Assembly (NCBI GenBank): GCA_963805795.1
Contig: CAWDVG010000001.1
Span: 1,116,001 to 1,180,000 of the forward strand
DNA length: 64,000 nt
Reading direction: 5' to 3'
Origin: CAWARU01 sp963805795
GTDB taxonomy: Bacteria; Pseudomonadota; Gammaproteobacteria; UBA6186; Azoamicaceae
A program made the translations under genes and the position numbers. Shown one piece after another: positions 18,845 to 27,394 of the stretch. A model generated the notes under the pieces. That model worked only from the letters and a program-made list of their open reading frames with translations, was not told the DNA's origin and made no database searches. Within the stretch, counting starts at the first letter, position 1, and each line of letters starts with the position of its first letter.

Positions 18845-18932
18845 GGGGTCAAAGTCGGACAATAGACAAATCTTGTTCAGTCATCAATACTAGTGTCTTG
18901 AATAGATTTGTCTATTGTCCGGCTTTGATCCC
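18845..18932 (+). repeat. 88-bp inverted-repeat element, copy 3 (overlaps sixA 3' end)
   Basis: Arms at 18845-18873 and 18904-18932 differ from copy 1 at two positions (AAAGTCGG for AAAGCCGG on the left, GATCCC for GACCCC on the right). The centre is in the same orientation as copy 1. The element forms the last ~18 codons and the stop of the sixA-like frame, so it inserted into or next to that gene's 3' end. Confidence 0.88.
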
Positions 18933-19395
18933 AGCATAATTGGGGGTTAATCATCCATTGAATGGACCAAAAAGTGTCGCTTTCACTTTTATCCATGCAT
19001 ACCAGTGTTCCCGCTGAAAGGCTTAGTATTTTGTGATCTAAAGATCCTGTACACATCATTGAGATCAAAGTTTCCATAAAAGGGAGATGCCCTACCAGCA
19101 AAACTGTTTGTGGTTCAGTCTTCAAATCATCTAATAAAGGAAAGATAGAGTCCAAAGGATCCATGCCAGTTCTTGCCTTAATCTCTCCTTGATTATCAAA
19201 GGCTTTTGCTAATATTTCAGCTGTTTGTTGAGCCCGTCGTTTCCCACTATGAAAAATACCTTGGATAGAAGGCTTAAGATGCCTCAAAAAATGGGCAAGA
19301 TTGTTGATCTCTTGCTCACCCTTTTTACTTAAAGGTGATTCTGTATTAATTTCTTTAGGTAGACTATCACCATGTCTTGCAATATAGAGTTTCAT
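18877..19395 (-). CDS. sixA: SixA-like phosphohistidine phosphatase
   Basis: A 172-aa single-domain histidine phosphatase. It begins MKLYIARHGDS with the phosphate-binding RHG; the second catalytic histidine is in LLVGHLPFMETL. SixA removes phosphate from histidine phosphotransfer proteins. ATG 19395 is used because homology starts exactly there and AAAGG lies 7 bp ahead; the open frame extends to 19581 but that extension is not SixA-like. The last ~18 residues (from about WDQSRTIDKS) are encoded by repeat copy 3 and are not part of the family fold. Confidence 0.85.
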   Translation of the reverse strand: MKLYIARHGDSLPKEINTESPLSKKGEQEINNLAHFLRHLKPSIQGIFHSGKRRAQQTAEILAKAFDNQGEIKARTGMDPLDSIFPLLDDLKTEPQTVLLVGHLPFMETLISMMCTGSLDHKILSLSAGTLVCMDKSESDTFWSIQWMINPQLCWDQSRTIDKSIQDTSIDD

Positions 19396-19544
19396 TTTAG
19401 CGCCTTTAATATACCTGTAAAGATAATATACATTATTTTTATTATCTAGCGCCATCATTATCTCTTGAACGGGAAGACTTGCGTAGTCCGCACCAAACAA
19501 GGGGAGGTGAGCAAGCCAATAAAAAAAGTAGTTTTCTCTACCGA

Positions 19545-19579
19545 GAAGAAGCTCCCGACTACCTGTCGGGAGCTTCTTC
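19545..19579. other. 15-bp perfect-stem hairpin
   Basis: GAAGAAGCTCCCGAC (19545-19559) pairs perfectly with its complement at 19565-19579 around a 5-nt loop. It lies between divergent sixA and the RND pump gene. There is no T-tract in either direction, so a terminator role is uncertain; a remnant repeat or attenuator is possible. Confidence 0.5.
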
Positions 19580-19703
19580 AAATTATCTTCACTATATAGC
19601 TTGAATAATAGGAATAATTTATTAATATTAATACTAGGTCAATATTAAAAGGGTTAATCTATTTTCATTTATTATTAAATAAATTATCCAATAAAGGTTA
19701 TCA

Positions 19704-22700
19704 ATGAATGTAACGGATATTTTTGTTAAACGTCCTGTTCTAGCAACAGTAGTCAGCCTAACCATTTTGGTTCTAGGCTTGCGATCGGCCATTGAACTGC
19801 CAATTAGGCAATTTCCTAGAACGGAAAACGCCGTAGTAACCGTGACAACCGTTTACTATGGTGCAGATCCAGAAATCATGGCAGGATTCATTACAACCCC
19901 ATTAGAACAATCAATTGCGCAAGCCAGTGGAATAGATTATTTATCCTCCACCAGTCTTCTAGGTTCCAGTGTAATTGAAGCACATTTGAGTCTTAATTAT
20001 GATTCTAATAAAGCCTTAAGCGAAATAAATACAAAGGTTAATGCCGTAATTAATCAATTGCCGAGAGAATCCCAGCAGCCTGTGATTACCGTTGCCGTAG
20101 GTGAAACCATTGATTCTATGTATTTTGGCTTTTATAGCGATGTTTTAGAAAGAAATAAAATAACAGACTATCTGATTCGAGTTGTGCAACCAAAATTGCA
20201 AGCTATTCCGGGCGTTAAATTGGCTGAAATTATAGGTTCCAGGCAATTTGCACTACGCGCCTGGTTAGATCCTGCCAAAATGTCTTCATATAACATTACG
20301 GCATTTGATGTATCTAAAGCACTTGCGGCCAATAATGTTATTTCTCCTTTGGGGCATACGAAAGGTCAAATGATTGTAGTTGATCTTAAATCTTCTACCG
20401 ATCTCCACTCGGTAGAAGAATTTAAGAACATGATTGTTAAGAGTGTAAACGGTGCAATCATTAGACTTTCTGATGTGGCTAGTGTCACTTTAGGCTCAGA
20501 AGATTATGACACCGATGTCAAGTTCGATGGAACCTCCGCAGTTTATATAGGCATTAAAATAGCACCCTCTGCTAATTTACTGACGGTTATCGATCAAATC
20601 AAGAAAGTCTTTCCAGAGATAACCGATCAATTGCCCGAGGGGTTAAAGGGAAAAATTGTTTATGACGCCTCTAAATATGTCCATAGTTCTATTGAAGAGG
20701 TTGTCTATTCATTAATAGAAGCTTTATTAATTGTAACCGTGGTCATTTTTTTGTTTTTAGGTAATTTTCGTTCGGTGATAATTCCTGTGGTTGCCATTCC
20801 CCTATCTTTAATTGGCACTTTTTTTATGATGCTGATACTAGGGTATAGCATTAATTTATTAACCTTATTAGCAATGGTTCTTGCTATTGGCTTGGTTGTG
20901 GATGATGCTATTATTATAGTAGAAAATATATATCGACATATGGAAGCAGGCTTATCTAAAGTGGAAGCAGCATTATTGGGGGCCAAAGAACTCGCCAATC
21001 CCATTATTGCTATTTCTATTGTTTTAATTGCAGTTTATGTGCCTATTGGTTTTATGGGCGGGTTAACGGGTGCCTTATTTTCAGAGTTTGCTTTTACCTT
21101 AGCTGGGGCGGTGGGTATTTCTGCCATTATTGCATTAACACTCTCGCCCATGATGTGCTCAAAGTTATTAAAAGCAGATATTCACAACAATCAAAGTAAT
21201 AGTCAAAAAAAGACGTCCACAAATACATTTGTACAATATATTGACAAACAATTTGATAGATTAAGGGAGTCGTATGTTCACAAGCTTGATCATGTTTTGA
21301 ATTATTTAAACGTCACCATAGTATTTTCCATCCTCATTTTGATAGCCATTGTTTTATTGTATTATTTTTCAAGCAAGGAACTAGCTCCCCAAGAGGATCA
21401 AGGTATCCTATTAGCACAATCTACAGCATCGGCGAATGCATCTCTTGATCAAACGCAATTATTTACCCAGGAAATTCATAAGACCTTTAGCCGTCATTTT
21501 GAAACTGATCATACTTTTTTATTAGATGGATTTCCAAGCAACCTTAACTCAAGCATGGCAGGTATGATTCTAAAACCATGGGACGAACGAAAATCAACCG
21601 CAATGGAACTAGAGCCCATCATCCAGGATGAATTATCAAAAATTGCAGGCTTAAATATCGCCGTATTTGAACTGCCTTCCCTCCCCGGTTCAAGCGGATT
21701 ACCCGTTGAAATTGTTATCGGAACTACTGAACCATTTTCCAGATTGAATGAGGTATCTCAAAAATTGCTCGATAGAATGCGTGCCACGGGGATGTTTATT
21801 TACCTGGATACTAATCTTAAAATTGATAAATTACAGGTTTCTGTGGACATTGATCGAGATAAAACCGCTCTTATGGGCTTAGATATGTTTGACGTTGGGA
21901 ATGTTTTGAGTTCTATGCTGAGTGGTGCTTACATCAATTATTTTAATTTGGATGGCCGATCTTATAAAGTTATTCCCCAAGTTTCAAGAAATGAAAGGCT
22001 TAATTATGAACAATTTTTAAATTATTATTTTACCACCCCAGAAGGAAAATCCATTCCCTTTTCCACAATTGCCAGCTTTAAAAGAAAGGTTGTCCCCCAA
22101 TCTTTAAATCATTTTCAGCAATTAAATTCGGCCACTATTTCTGGGGTGACATTTCCTTCCGTTACGGAAGGTGAAGCCATTGCAAGCATTCAGAACATGG
22201 CAAAAGAAATATTACCAAGCGGTTATGATTTAGACTATTCGGGGATGTCTAGGCAATATATGCAAGAAAGTGCCGCATTAATCCTAACATTTTTCTTTGC
22301 TCTAATTATTATATACTTAACCCTTGCTGCACTTTTTGAGAGTTTTCGGGATCCATTCATTGTGATGATTACTGTTCCGATGTCTATTTGTGGCGCTATG
22401 ATATTTATTAGTTTGGGCATAGGGGGTGCCAGTCTCAATATCTATACTGAAGTCGGTTTGGTTACTTTAATTGGATTAATCAGCAAACATGGTATTTTAA
22501 TTGTACAATTTGCAAACGATTTACAGTTAGAGGGCAAGTCCAAACGGGAAGCGATTCTATTTGCCTCGGGTGTTCGTCTGCGTCCTATCCTAATGACAAC
22601 AGCAGCAATGGTATTAGGTGTTATTCCATTAATTCTGGCTACCGGGGCGGGTGCAGTCAGCCGCTTTAATATTGGACTCGTGGTAGCATCTGGAATTTCC

Positions 22701-22814
22701 ATTGGAACATTATTTACTTTATTTGTAGTACCAGCCATGTATATGATGTTGGCCGATGTACTTGAAGTCGAAGGGGTAAAATCGACACTAGAAGAACCCA
22801 TACCTGTTCATTAA
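19704..22814 (+). CDS. RND-family inner-membrane efflux transporter
   Basis: A 1036-aa proton-driven exporter of the hydrophobe/amphiphile RND group (AcrB/MdtB/MexF type). It starts MNVTDIFVKRPVLA, as family members do, has twelve predicted membrane helices with two large periplasmic loops, and keeps the paired proton-relay aspartates in GLVVDDAIIIVENI of helix 4. Length is full. Such pumps normally work with a periplasmic adaptor and an outer-membrane channel; neither gene is adjacent, so it may borrow partners encoded elsewhere. The drug or lipid substrate cannot be inferred. Confidence 0.92.
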   Translation: MNVTDIFVKRPVLATVVSLTILVLGLRSAIELPIRQFPRTENAVVTVTTVYYGADPEIMAGFITTPLEQSIAQASGIDYLSSTSLLGSSVIEAHLSLNYDSNKALSEINTKVNAVINQLPRESQQPVITVAVGETIDSMYFGFYSDVLERNKITDYLIRVVQPKLQAIPGVKLAEIIGSRQFALRAWLDPAKMSSYNITAFDVSKALAANNVISPLGHTKGQMIVVDLKSSTDLHSVEEFKNMIVKSVNGAIIRLSDVASVTLGSEDYDTDVKFDGTSAVYIGIKIAPSANLLTVIDQIKKVFPEITDQLPEGLKGKIVYDASKYVHSSIEEVVYSLIEALLIVTVVIFLFLGNFRSVIIPVVAIPLSLIGTFFMMLILGYSINLLTLLAMVLAIGLVVDDAIIIVENIYRHMEAGLSKVEAALLGAKELANPIIAISIVLIAVYVPIGFMGGLTGALFSEFAFTLAGAVGISAIIALTLSPMMCSKLLKADIHNNQSNSQKKTSTNTFVQYIDKQFDRLRESYVHKLDHVLNYLNVTIVFSILILIAIVLLYYFSSKELAPQEDQGILLAQSTASANASLDQTQLFTQEIHKTFSRHFETDHTFLLDGFPSNLNSSMAGMILKPWDERKSTAMELEPIIQDELSKIAGLNIAVFELPSLPGSSGLPVEIVIGTTEPFSRLNEVSQKLLDRMRATGMFIYLDTNLKIDKLQVSVDIDRDKTALMGLDMFDVGNVLSSMLSGAYINYFNLDGRSYKVIPQVSRNERLNYEQFLNYYFTTPEGKSIPFSTIASFKRKVVPQSLNHFQQLNSATISGVTFPSVTEGEAIASIQNMAKEILPSGYDLDYSGMSRQYMQESAALILTFFFALIIIYLTLAALFESFRDPFIVMITVPMSICGAMIFISLGIGGASLNIYTEVGLVTLIGLISKHGILIVQFANDLQLEGKSKREAILFASGVRLRPILMTTAAMVLGVIPLILATGAGAVSRFNIGLVVASGISIGTLFTLFVVPAMYMMLADVLEVEGVKSTLEEPIPVH

Positions 22815-22844
22815 ATTTTATCCATTGTTTTTACAAGAAATAGA

Positions 22845-23050
22845 TTATAAAACATGACCATGCGTTTTTTGAATCAGTTCCTCTAGTTTTTCTGCTGCTA
22901 AAGGCATTGAAGCGTAATAGCCTTGAACTTCATCACAGCTTATTTGCTGCAAATATTCTAATTGTTGTATCGTTTCCACACCTTCAGCAATAACATTCAG
23001 ATTCAAATTATGCGCCATATCAATCATCGTTTTAACTAAGATAGATGCAT
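22845..23050 (-). pseudogene. C-terminal remnant of an EAL-domain c-di-GMP phosphodiesterase
   Basis: The frame encodes ILVKTMIDMAHNLNL, then NVIAEGVET, then CDEVQGYYASMPLAAEKLEELI, which is the last third of an EAL domain. In-frame stops lie directly upstream and the EAL motif itself and most catalytic residues are absent. Only ~65 codons remain. It is a decayed gene fragment rather than a functional small protein, although an internal ATG opens a 60-codon frame. Confidence 0.8.
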
Positions 23051-23366
23051 TTTATTATAGTTAATCTAAGGACTATCCTATCAAATCTGATGATCTTTAT
23101 TTTTATAATTACCTTCAACCTATCACCATAGATTTTTATTAACTGACAAGGTCAACGATAATAGAGGCAATCTGAAACTGAACTTTGTTTTATTGGAAAA
23201 GTCTATTTATTTTATGAATTGTTTTACAAAGAGATCGACTTAAAATATTTCACGCCAGTTGACAATTCTAGGTTAGTGCTCAGAGATCCGTTATTTCTGA
23301 GCACTAAAGACCTGAAAATCTGAAGACCTCATTATCAATAATATTCCATTTATTTCGGAAGGATTT
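23051..23366. other. intergenic region with a 12-bp-stem hairpin
   Basis: No gene is supported. At 23273-23307 the arms TTAGTGCTCAGA and TCTGAGCACTAA form a perfect 12-bp stem with an 11-nt loop. It lies about 60 bp before the DUF3175 gene. It could be a regulatory site or a factor-dependent terminator; no T-run follows. Confidence 0.45.
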
Positions 23367-23657
23367 ATGAAAAAGCCAACTAAACAGCAAAACAAATGGT
23401 CCCAAAAAGTAACCCAAGAAAGTCATGCCTTGGCACTAGAGGAAGGTGTATTCACCTGGAAAGATCCTAAGAAAATAGCAGAATCCTTAAAAGAGTCTGC
23501 TCTTAAAAGCAAAAATCGAAAATCAACTCCTCTACAATCTTCGATGTCCATGTTGAATTTTTACATTAATCGGGCTGGAAAAACCTTGGATTCTCATCAA
23601 AAACAGAATCTTGAGCTTGCAAAAGTTGAGCTTAGAAAATTATTCAATAAACCATGA
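23367..23657 (+). CDS. DUF3175 small protein
   Basis: A 96-aa soluble protein matching DUF3175 through its whole length: KWSQKVTQESHALALEEGVF at the start, a DPKKIAESLK helix, then SSMSMLNFYINRAGK and a C-terminal LELAKVELRKLF helix. The family's function is unknown. ATG 23367 follows CGGAAGGA with good spacing. It stands alone between the EAL remnant and the next gene. Confidence 0.88.
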   Translation: MKKPTKQQNKWSQKVTQESHALALEEGVFTWKDPKKIAESLKESALKSKNRKSTPLQSSMSMLNFYINRAGKTLDSHQKQNLELAKVELRKLFNKP

Positions 23658-23708
23658 TATACATGAATAATGATCGACCATACAACAACTACCAGACTAT
23701 TTGATAGG

Positions 23709-23740
23709 TTGACACGATACATTCAATATTTTGCTACACT
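23709..23740 (+). promoter_or_regulatory. possible promoter for the small secreted protein gene
   Basis: TTGACA at 23709-23714 and an extended -10-like TGCTACACT at 23732-23740 precede the gene at 23793. The spacer (20 bp) is longer than ideal, but the exact TTGACA and the TG extension make a promoter plausible. Confidence 0.4.
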
Positions 23741-23792
23741 CAATTAAGATGTACGTAGATTATGAAAGAAATCAACTTTTGGAGAATTAAAA

Positions 23793-24098
23793 ATGAAAAC
23801 TGCCATTCTAAAGGTAACCCTATGCGGATTATTAGGATTTAGCTTAATTGCCTCTGCAGCCAGTGTTATTGTCCATGAAACTCCAGCCGCTATCACCACT
23901 GAAAATGGGGTCTACGTGGTTCCCGCTGGAACAACTGCAAACTATTATTATTACAATACCAACGACAGCCAATATGTTTGCACGAAAACTGCACCTGCAG
24001 ATCTCGCCAGCGTCGAATCGGTTCCCTTAAGTGTGAAATTTGGTACAGAAACAAGCGAGGTTCGCTGCTATCCCTCTTCTAATTTTGTAATTCAATAG
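23793..24098 (+). CDS. small secreted protein, cysteine-containing
   Basis: A 101-aa protein with a signal peptide (charged start, Leu/Gly-rich core, cleavage near SLIASAA, about residue 23). The ~78-residue mature part is polar, has a YYYYNTND segment and two cysteines (YVCTK and EVRCYPS) that could form one disulfide. It matches no family I know. GGAG lies 9 bp before the ATG. A 12-bp hairpin follows the stop. Confidence 0.65.
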   Translation: MKTAILKVTLCGLLGFSLIASAASVIVHETPAAITTENGVYVVPAGTTANYYYYNTNDSQYVCTKTAPADLASVESVPLSVKFGTETSEVRCYPSSNFVIQ

Positions 24099-24135
24099 AA
24101 AGCAATATTAGCATTTTGAAATATGCATCTCGGGT

Positions 24136-24173
24136 GGCAACAGAATAAATAATTTCAATTCTATTCTGTTGCC
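24136..24173 (+). terminator. hairpin downstream of the small secreted protein gene
   Basis: GGCAACAGAATA (24136-24147) and TATTCTGTTGCC (24162-24173) form a perfect 12-bp stem with a 14-nt loop about 40 bp after the stop codon. The following bases contain only short T runs, so termination may need Rho. Confidence 0.5.
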
Positions 24174-24283
24174 CAACCGTTTACCTCAATCATTTATTTA
24201 ATAAAGGATATTGAAGCCAGACTGAATTAAGTGTATACAGTATATTAGGGTTAGCAATTTTATTTTCCAGGAGGGATAGATAT

Positions 24284-24982
24284 ATGTTACTTGAAACAAA
24301 ACCACAACTTTTCAATAATAAATTTTTGCCCCTCATTCTTGCTTATGCAGTTTTCGTTATTCCTTTCTATAGCCCCATTGCAGAATCAACTACATTAGTA
24401 GGCCCTACAGACTTATCCTCCCAAGAATTTAAAGAATTAAACATCCATGGACCTTCTAAACTCAGTGAAATAAAGGCCGATTCTTTGCGCATCAATGGTC
24501 CACTTAATTTTAACCAGTTAAAAGTAAAAGGAAAAACTGAAATTTCGGGACCTACAAGTGGTGAAGAAGGTGAATTTAAGGATCTGCTTATTCATGGAAC
24601 TTTTTGGGGAAACAAAATAAAAATTGAAAATTTACAAGTCGATGGCGACGTCACCATTGAACATTTTAATATAAATGGGGATGTCAACATTAATGGCCCT
24701 CTGAAAGCCAAAAATGGCACTTTTAGTAATATTACGAATGTTTACGCACCGGTTGCATTATATAATGTGGTAGTCAATAATATCTATATTAAAAAGGATA
24801 GCAACCAGAACCATAAAGAGAGCGATCAAAACAATAATGCGCAAAATGAAGTGAAATTAGCAGGTGAAACGATTGTTTCTGGCAACATTACTTTTGAATC
24901 GGGCGATGGCGTTGTTTTTATTCGAGATAAAACATCACAATTGAAAGGCAAAGTTATTGGTGGAAAAATTAAAGAGCAGTAA
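24284..24982 (+). CDS. secreted beta-helix-like repeat protein
   Basis: A 232-aa protein with an N-terminal hydrophobic segment (residues ~15-30, signal peptide or anchor). The rest shows short repeating strands with recurring N-[IL]-x-G-P and V-x-G-x-V motifs (LNIHGPSKL, LRINGPLNF, KGKTEISGP, VDGDVTIE, INGDVNINGP, LAGETIVSGNITF). This spacing suggests a right-handed beta-helix such as in bactofilins or pentapeptide-like proteins, but the signal peptide argues against a cytoskeletal bactofilin. A polar Asn/Gln insert interrupts the helix near residue 180. AGGAGGG precedes ATG 24284. Function unknown. Confidence 0.65.
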   Translation: MLLETKPQLFNNKFLPLILAYAVFVIPFYSPIAESTTLVGPTDLSSQEFKELNIHGPSKLSEIKADSLRINGPLNFNQLKVKGKTEISGPTSGEEGEFKDLLIHGTFWGNKIKIENLQVDGDVTIEHFNINGDVNINGPLKAKNGTFSNITNVYAPVALYNVVVNNIYIKKDSNQNHKESDQNNNAQNEVKLAGETIVSGNITFESGDGVVFIRDKTSQLKGKVIGGKIKEQ

Positions 24983-24990
24983 CCTTGTTG

Positions 24991-26124
24991 CTAGCGTTTA
25001 AATCCCTTTTCTAAGCCATTTTTAGACAATACAATTTGCCATAATTGATTAATTCTTGCTCTAAAAGATCCAGCACAAGAAAGTAAATAAAAGTTCCACA
25101 TACGTTTGAACCGCTCATCATATTTACGTTTTAATTGGTCCCAATTTTGATTAAAATTATCATTCCATGCCATTAATGTGCGATCGTAATCGACCCCAAA
25201 ATTATGCCAATCTTCCATAATAAAAAGCTTTTCAATAGCCAGACCAATTTGGCTAATGGATGGCAAATGTCCTGTTGGGAAAATATATCGATGAATCCAC
25301 TGATTCGTGGTAATATCGGTATAATTGCCGCCAATGGTATGCAGCAAAAATAACCCATCTGGTTTAAGGCAATGAGATACAACTTTCATATATTGTGCAT
25401 AATTCTTATACCCTACATGTTCAAACATTCCTAAACTGACAACCCGATCAAAAGCTTCTGGATATTGAATCAGTTTTCGATAGTCTAAAAATTGAAGCTT
25501 AACCGGTAACCCCTCGCATCGTTTTTGTCCTAATATTAATTGCTGCTCTGAAATGGTAATACCCATGACAGAAACTTGATATTTTTCAGCGGCATATTTG
25601 GCAAAACTACCAAAGCCACATCCAATATCAAGCACCTTCATCCCTGGTTTTAAGCCTAATTTCTGACAAGTTAATTCTAGTTTATTTTCTTGGGCCTCAT
25701 CTAAATTGTTGGCCTTATCCCAGTAAGCACAAGTATAAACCATTCTTTTATCTAACATTAACTGATAAAGATCATTGCCTACATCATAATGTATTTTACC
25801 CAAGTCGAGTGATTTATTAACTGTACAAGTATCCCAAAATGAATTGGCGATTTGTTTGAGTAAATGTTGCATAGCAAAAAACCAGAATTGTGGTTTTGTT
25901 AAAATTTTTTCATTGAGCTTGGCCAATAGTATCTTATGAAAAAATTGGTCTAATTTTTCACAATCCCACCATCCGTCCATGTAAGATTCGCCCAAAATGA
26001 GCTCCGTATTAAAAAAAATGCGTTTAAAAAATGCATCATTATGTATTGTAACGTCCCAAGGTCGGTGACCATTAATACAGACATCTGCTTCTTGATGCAT
26101 AAAATCGTCTAAAGCTCGTTTCAT
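24991..26124 (-). CDS. cfa: cyclopropane-fatty-acyl-phospholipid synthase
   Basis: A 377-aa SAM-dependent enzyme that adds a methylene across double bonds of membrane phospholipid acyl chains. The SAM-binding loop LDIGCGFGSFAKYAAEKY is at about residue 165. The C-terminal LLSCAGSFRARINQLWQ contains the conserved cysteine region of the family. Length is typical of E. coli Cfa. The N-terminal HNDAFFKR and GESYMDGWW motifs also match. It converges with the beta-helix gene, 8 bp apart. Cyclopropanation usually serves acid and stationary-phase tolerance. Confidence 0.94.
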   Translation of the reverse strand: MKRALDDFMHQEADVCINGHRPWDVTIHNDAFFKRIFFNTELILGESYMDGWWDCEKLDQFFHKILLAKLNEKILTKPQFWFFAMQHLLKQIANSFWDTCTVNKSLDLGKIHYDVGNDLYQLMLDKRMVYTCAYWDKANNLDEAQENKLELTCQKLGLKPGMKVLDIGCGFGSFAKYAAEKYQVSVMGITISEQQLILGQKRCEGLPVKLQFLDYRKLIQYPEAFDRVVSLGMFEHVGYKNYAQYMKVVSHCLKPDGLFLLHTIGGNYTDITTNQWIHRYIFPTGHLPSISQIGLAIEKLFIMEDWHNFGVDYDRTLMAWNDNFNQNWDQLKRKYDERFKRMWNFYLLSCAGSFRARINQLWQIVLSKNGLEKGFKR

Positions 26125-26270
26125 AGCCGTCCTATTACAGTACCATTTAAGATTTCTGGCAACCCATATTAAAATTTAGCAAAGAATCTGAAAATTAAAA
26201 ATCGAGTGGATATTATGATTTGACCTATAACAATATGGGGGCATTAAGGCCACACATTGCAGATACTGTA

Positions 26271-26387
26271 GTCAATTTACACAAACGAGACGTGGTACCA
26301 TACTATGTGGTCAATTTACACAAACGAGACGTGGTACCATACTATGTGGTCAATTTACACTAACGAGACACGGTACCATACTAAATG
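26271..26387 (+). repeat. three 39-bp tandem direct repeats ahead of an outer-membrane protein gene
   Basis: Units at 26271-26309, 26310-26348 and 26349-26387. Units 1 and 2 are identical; unit 3 differs at a few positions. Each contains TTTACA and a downstream TACTAT (TACTAA in unit 3) 19 bp apart, plus a TGGTACCA-type palindrome. The array ends 15 bp before the chosen start codon of the barrel protein gene, so it is probably a multiplied promoter/operator. Confidence 0.85.
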
Positions 26388-26402
26388 ACAGGGAGGACAG
26401 GA

Positions 26403-27212
26403 ATGAGAAGGAAGAATAATTGGACATTGTTTTCAATTCTTGCAACTGTGCTATTCAATATTGCTGTAATAACTTCTGCTGTTGCAGAAACACCCTGTAT
26501 TTGGGCTGGATGGTATGCGGGTGGTTTCGCCGGAGGTACTACAGCTGCACGCATTACTAGCACTGAGCCATTAAGGCTTGATAACGGGGATTATTGGTTT
26601 CGTCCTTTTAATAACTCTTTTAGTTATAAAACCAAGCCTTCTTTTATAGGCGGTATCACATTGGGTTATAATTTGCAAATTTGCAATACTCCATTTTTAG
26701 TAGGACTAGAAGGGGAATATGGTTATTTAAATCTGCGAGGGAGCAGCGTCGATCCTAACCAGTTTTCATACGCGGCTCTTCCCAATAATAATTTGCAAAA
26801 CGCTAGTCGAAATATTATCACTATCGGTAAATCTTCAGGTTATGGCTTAATTGCCGGACGAGCGCTGTATACAACGGATAACGATATCCTTTTTTATATT
26901 AAATCAGGTGTTTTTTTTACAGGCATAAAAAGCAAATATAATAGTGTAAAAACAGAAAATTTAGCACCTGTATATTTGAATTTGTCGGGCACAACAAATA
27001 TTGTTGGTTACGCGATTGGCGGCGGCATTGAATATGCAATACCTTTTGAAGGATTTTTAAATATGTCTGCCAAACTCGAATATCTTTGTCTTGGAATAAA
27101 TCAAAGAAAAAATGTATATGGTCATTGCACCTGTAACTTTTTATGGCGCATGATCGAACAGATCCACAGCATTCATACTATTAAAATTGGTATAAACTAC
27201 AATTTTGAATAA
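26403..27212 (+). CDS. outer-membrane beta-barrel protein (opacity-like)
   Basis: A 269-aa exported protein. A signal peptide covers the first ~30 residues (charged MRRKNN, hydrophobic core, cleavage after SAVA). The mature part begins with WAGWYAGGFAGG, the typical first strand of OmpW/Omp31/opacity-type barrels, and continues with alternating hydrophobic-polar strands and Gly/Asn/Tyr-rich turns (GGITLGYN, YGYLNLRG, YAIGGGIEYA) to a terminal IKIGINYNFE strand ending in an aromatic-x motif. ATG 26403 is chosen because GGAGG lies 7 bp ahead; a frame from 26385 starts inside the repeat array. The array suggests unusual control of expression. Confidence 0.82.
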   Translation: MRRKNNWTLFSILATVLFNIAVITSAVAETPCIWAGWYAGGFAGGTTAARITSTEPLRLDNGDYWFRPFNNSFSYKTKPSFIGGITLGYNLQICNTPFLVGLEGEYGYLNLRGSSVDPNQFSYAALPNNNLQNASRNIITIGKSSGYGLIAGRALYTTDNDILFYIKSGVFFTGIKSKYNSVKTENLAPVYLNLSGTTNIVGYAIGGGIEYAIPFEGFLNMSAKLEYLCLGINQRKNVYGHCTCNFLWRMIEQIHSIHTIKIGINYNFE

Positions 27213-27394
27213 TGTCTCTGGCAATGTTTGTCTGTCTCTGGGTCAAATCTTCATTTTTCATAAATGAAATTTTCTGTATGTTATGATATGATATCATGGC
27301 TAGGGAGGGTATTGGTATCTTAACTTACCTAGATTACACAACAGCTGCATTGTTAGTAGGGTGCTAGCAAAAAAAGATAAGGAGACTACCCATT

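Noticed and set aside
12607..18932. The repeated 88-bp sequences as a CRISPR array
   Set aside because: Copies are kilobases apart, palindromic over most of their length, one is inverted, and there are no regular spacers or cas genes.
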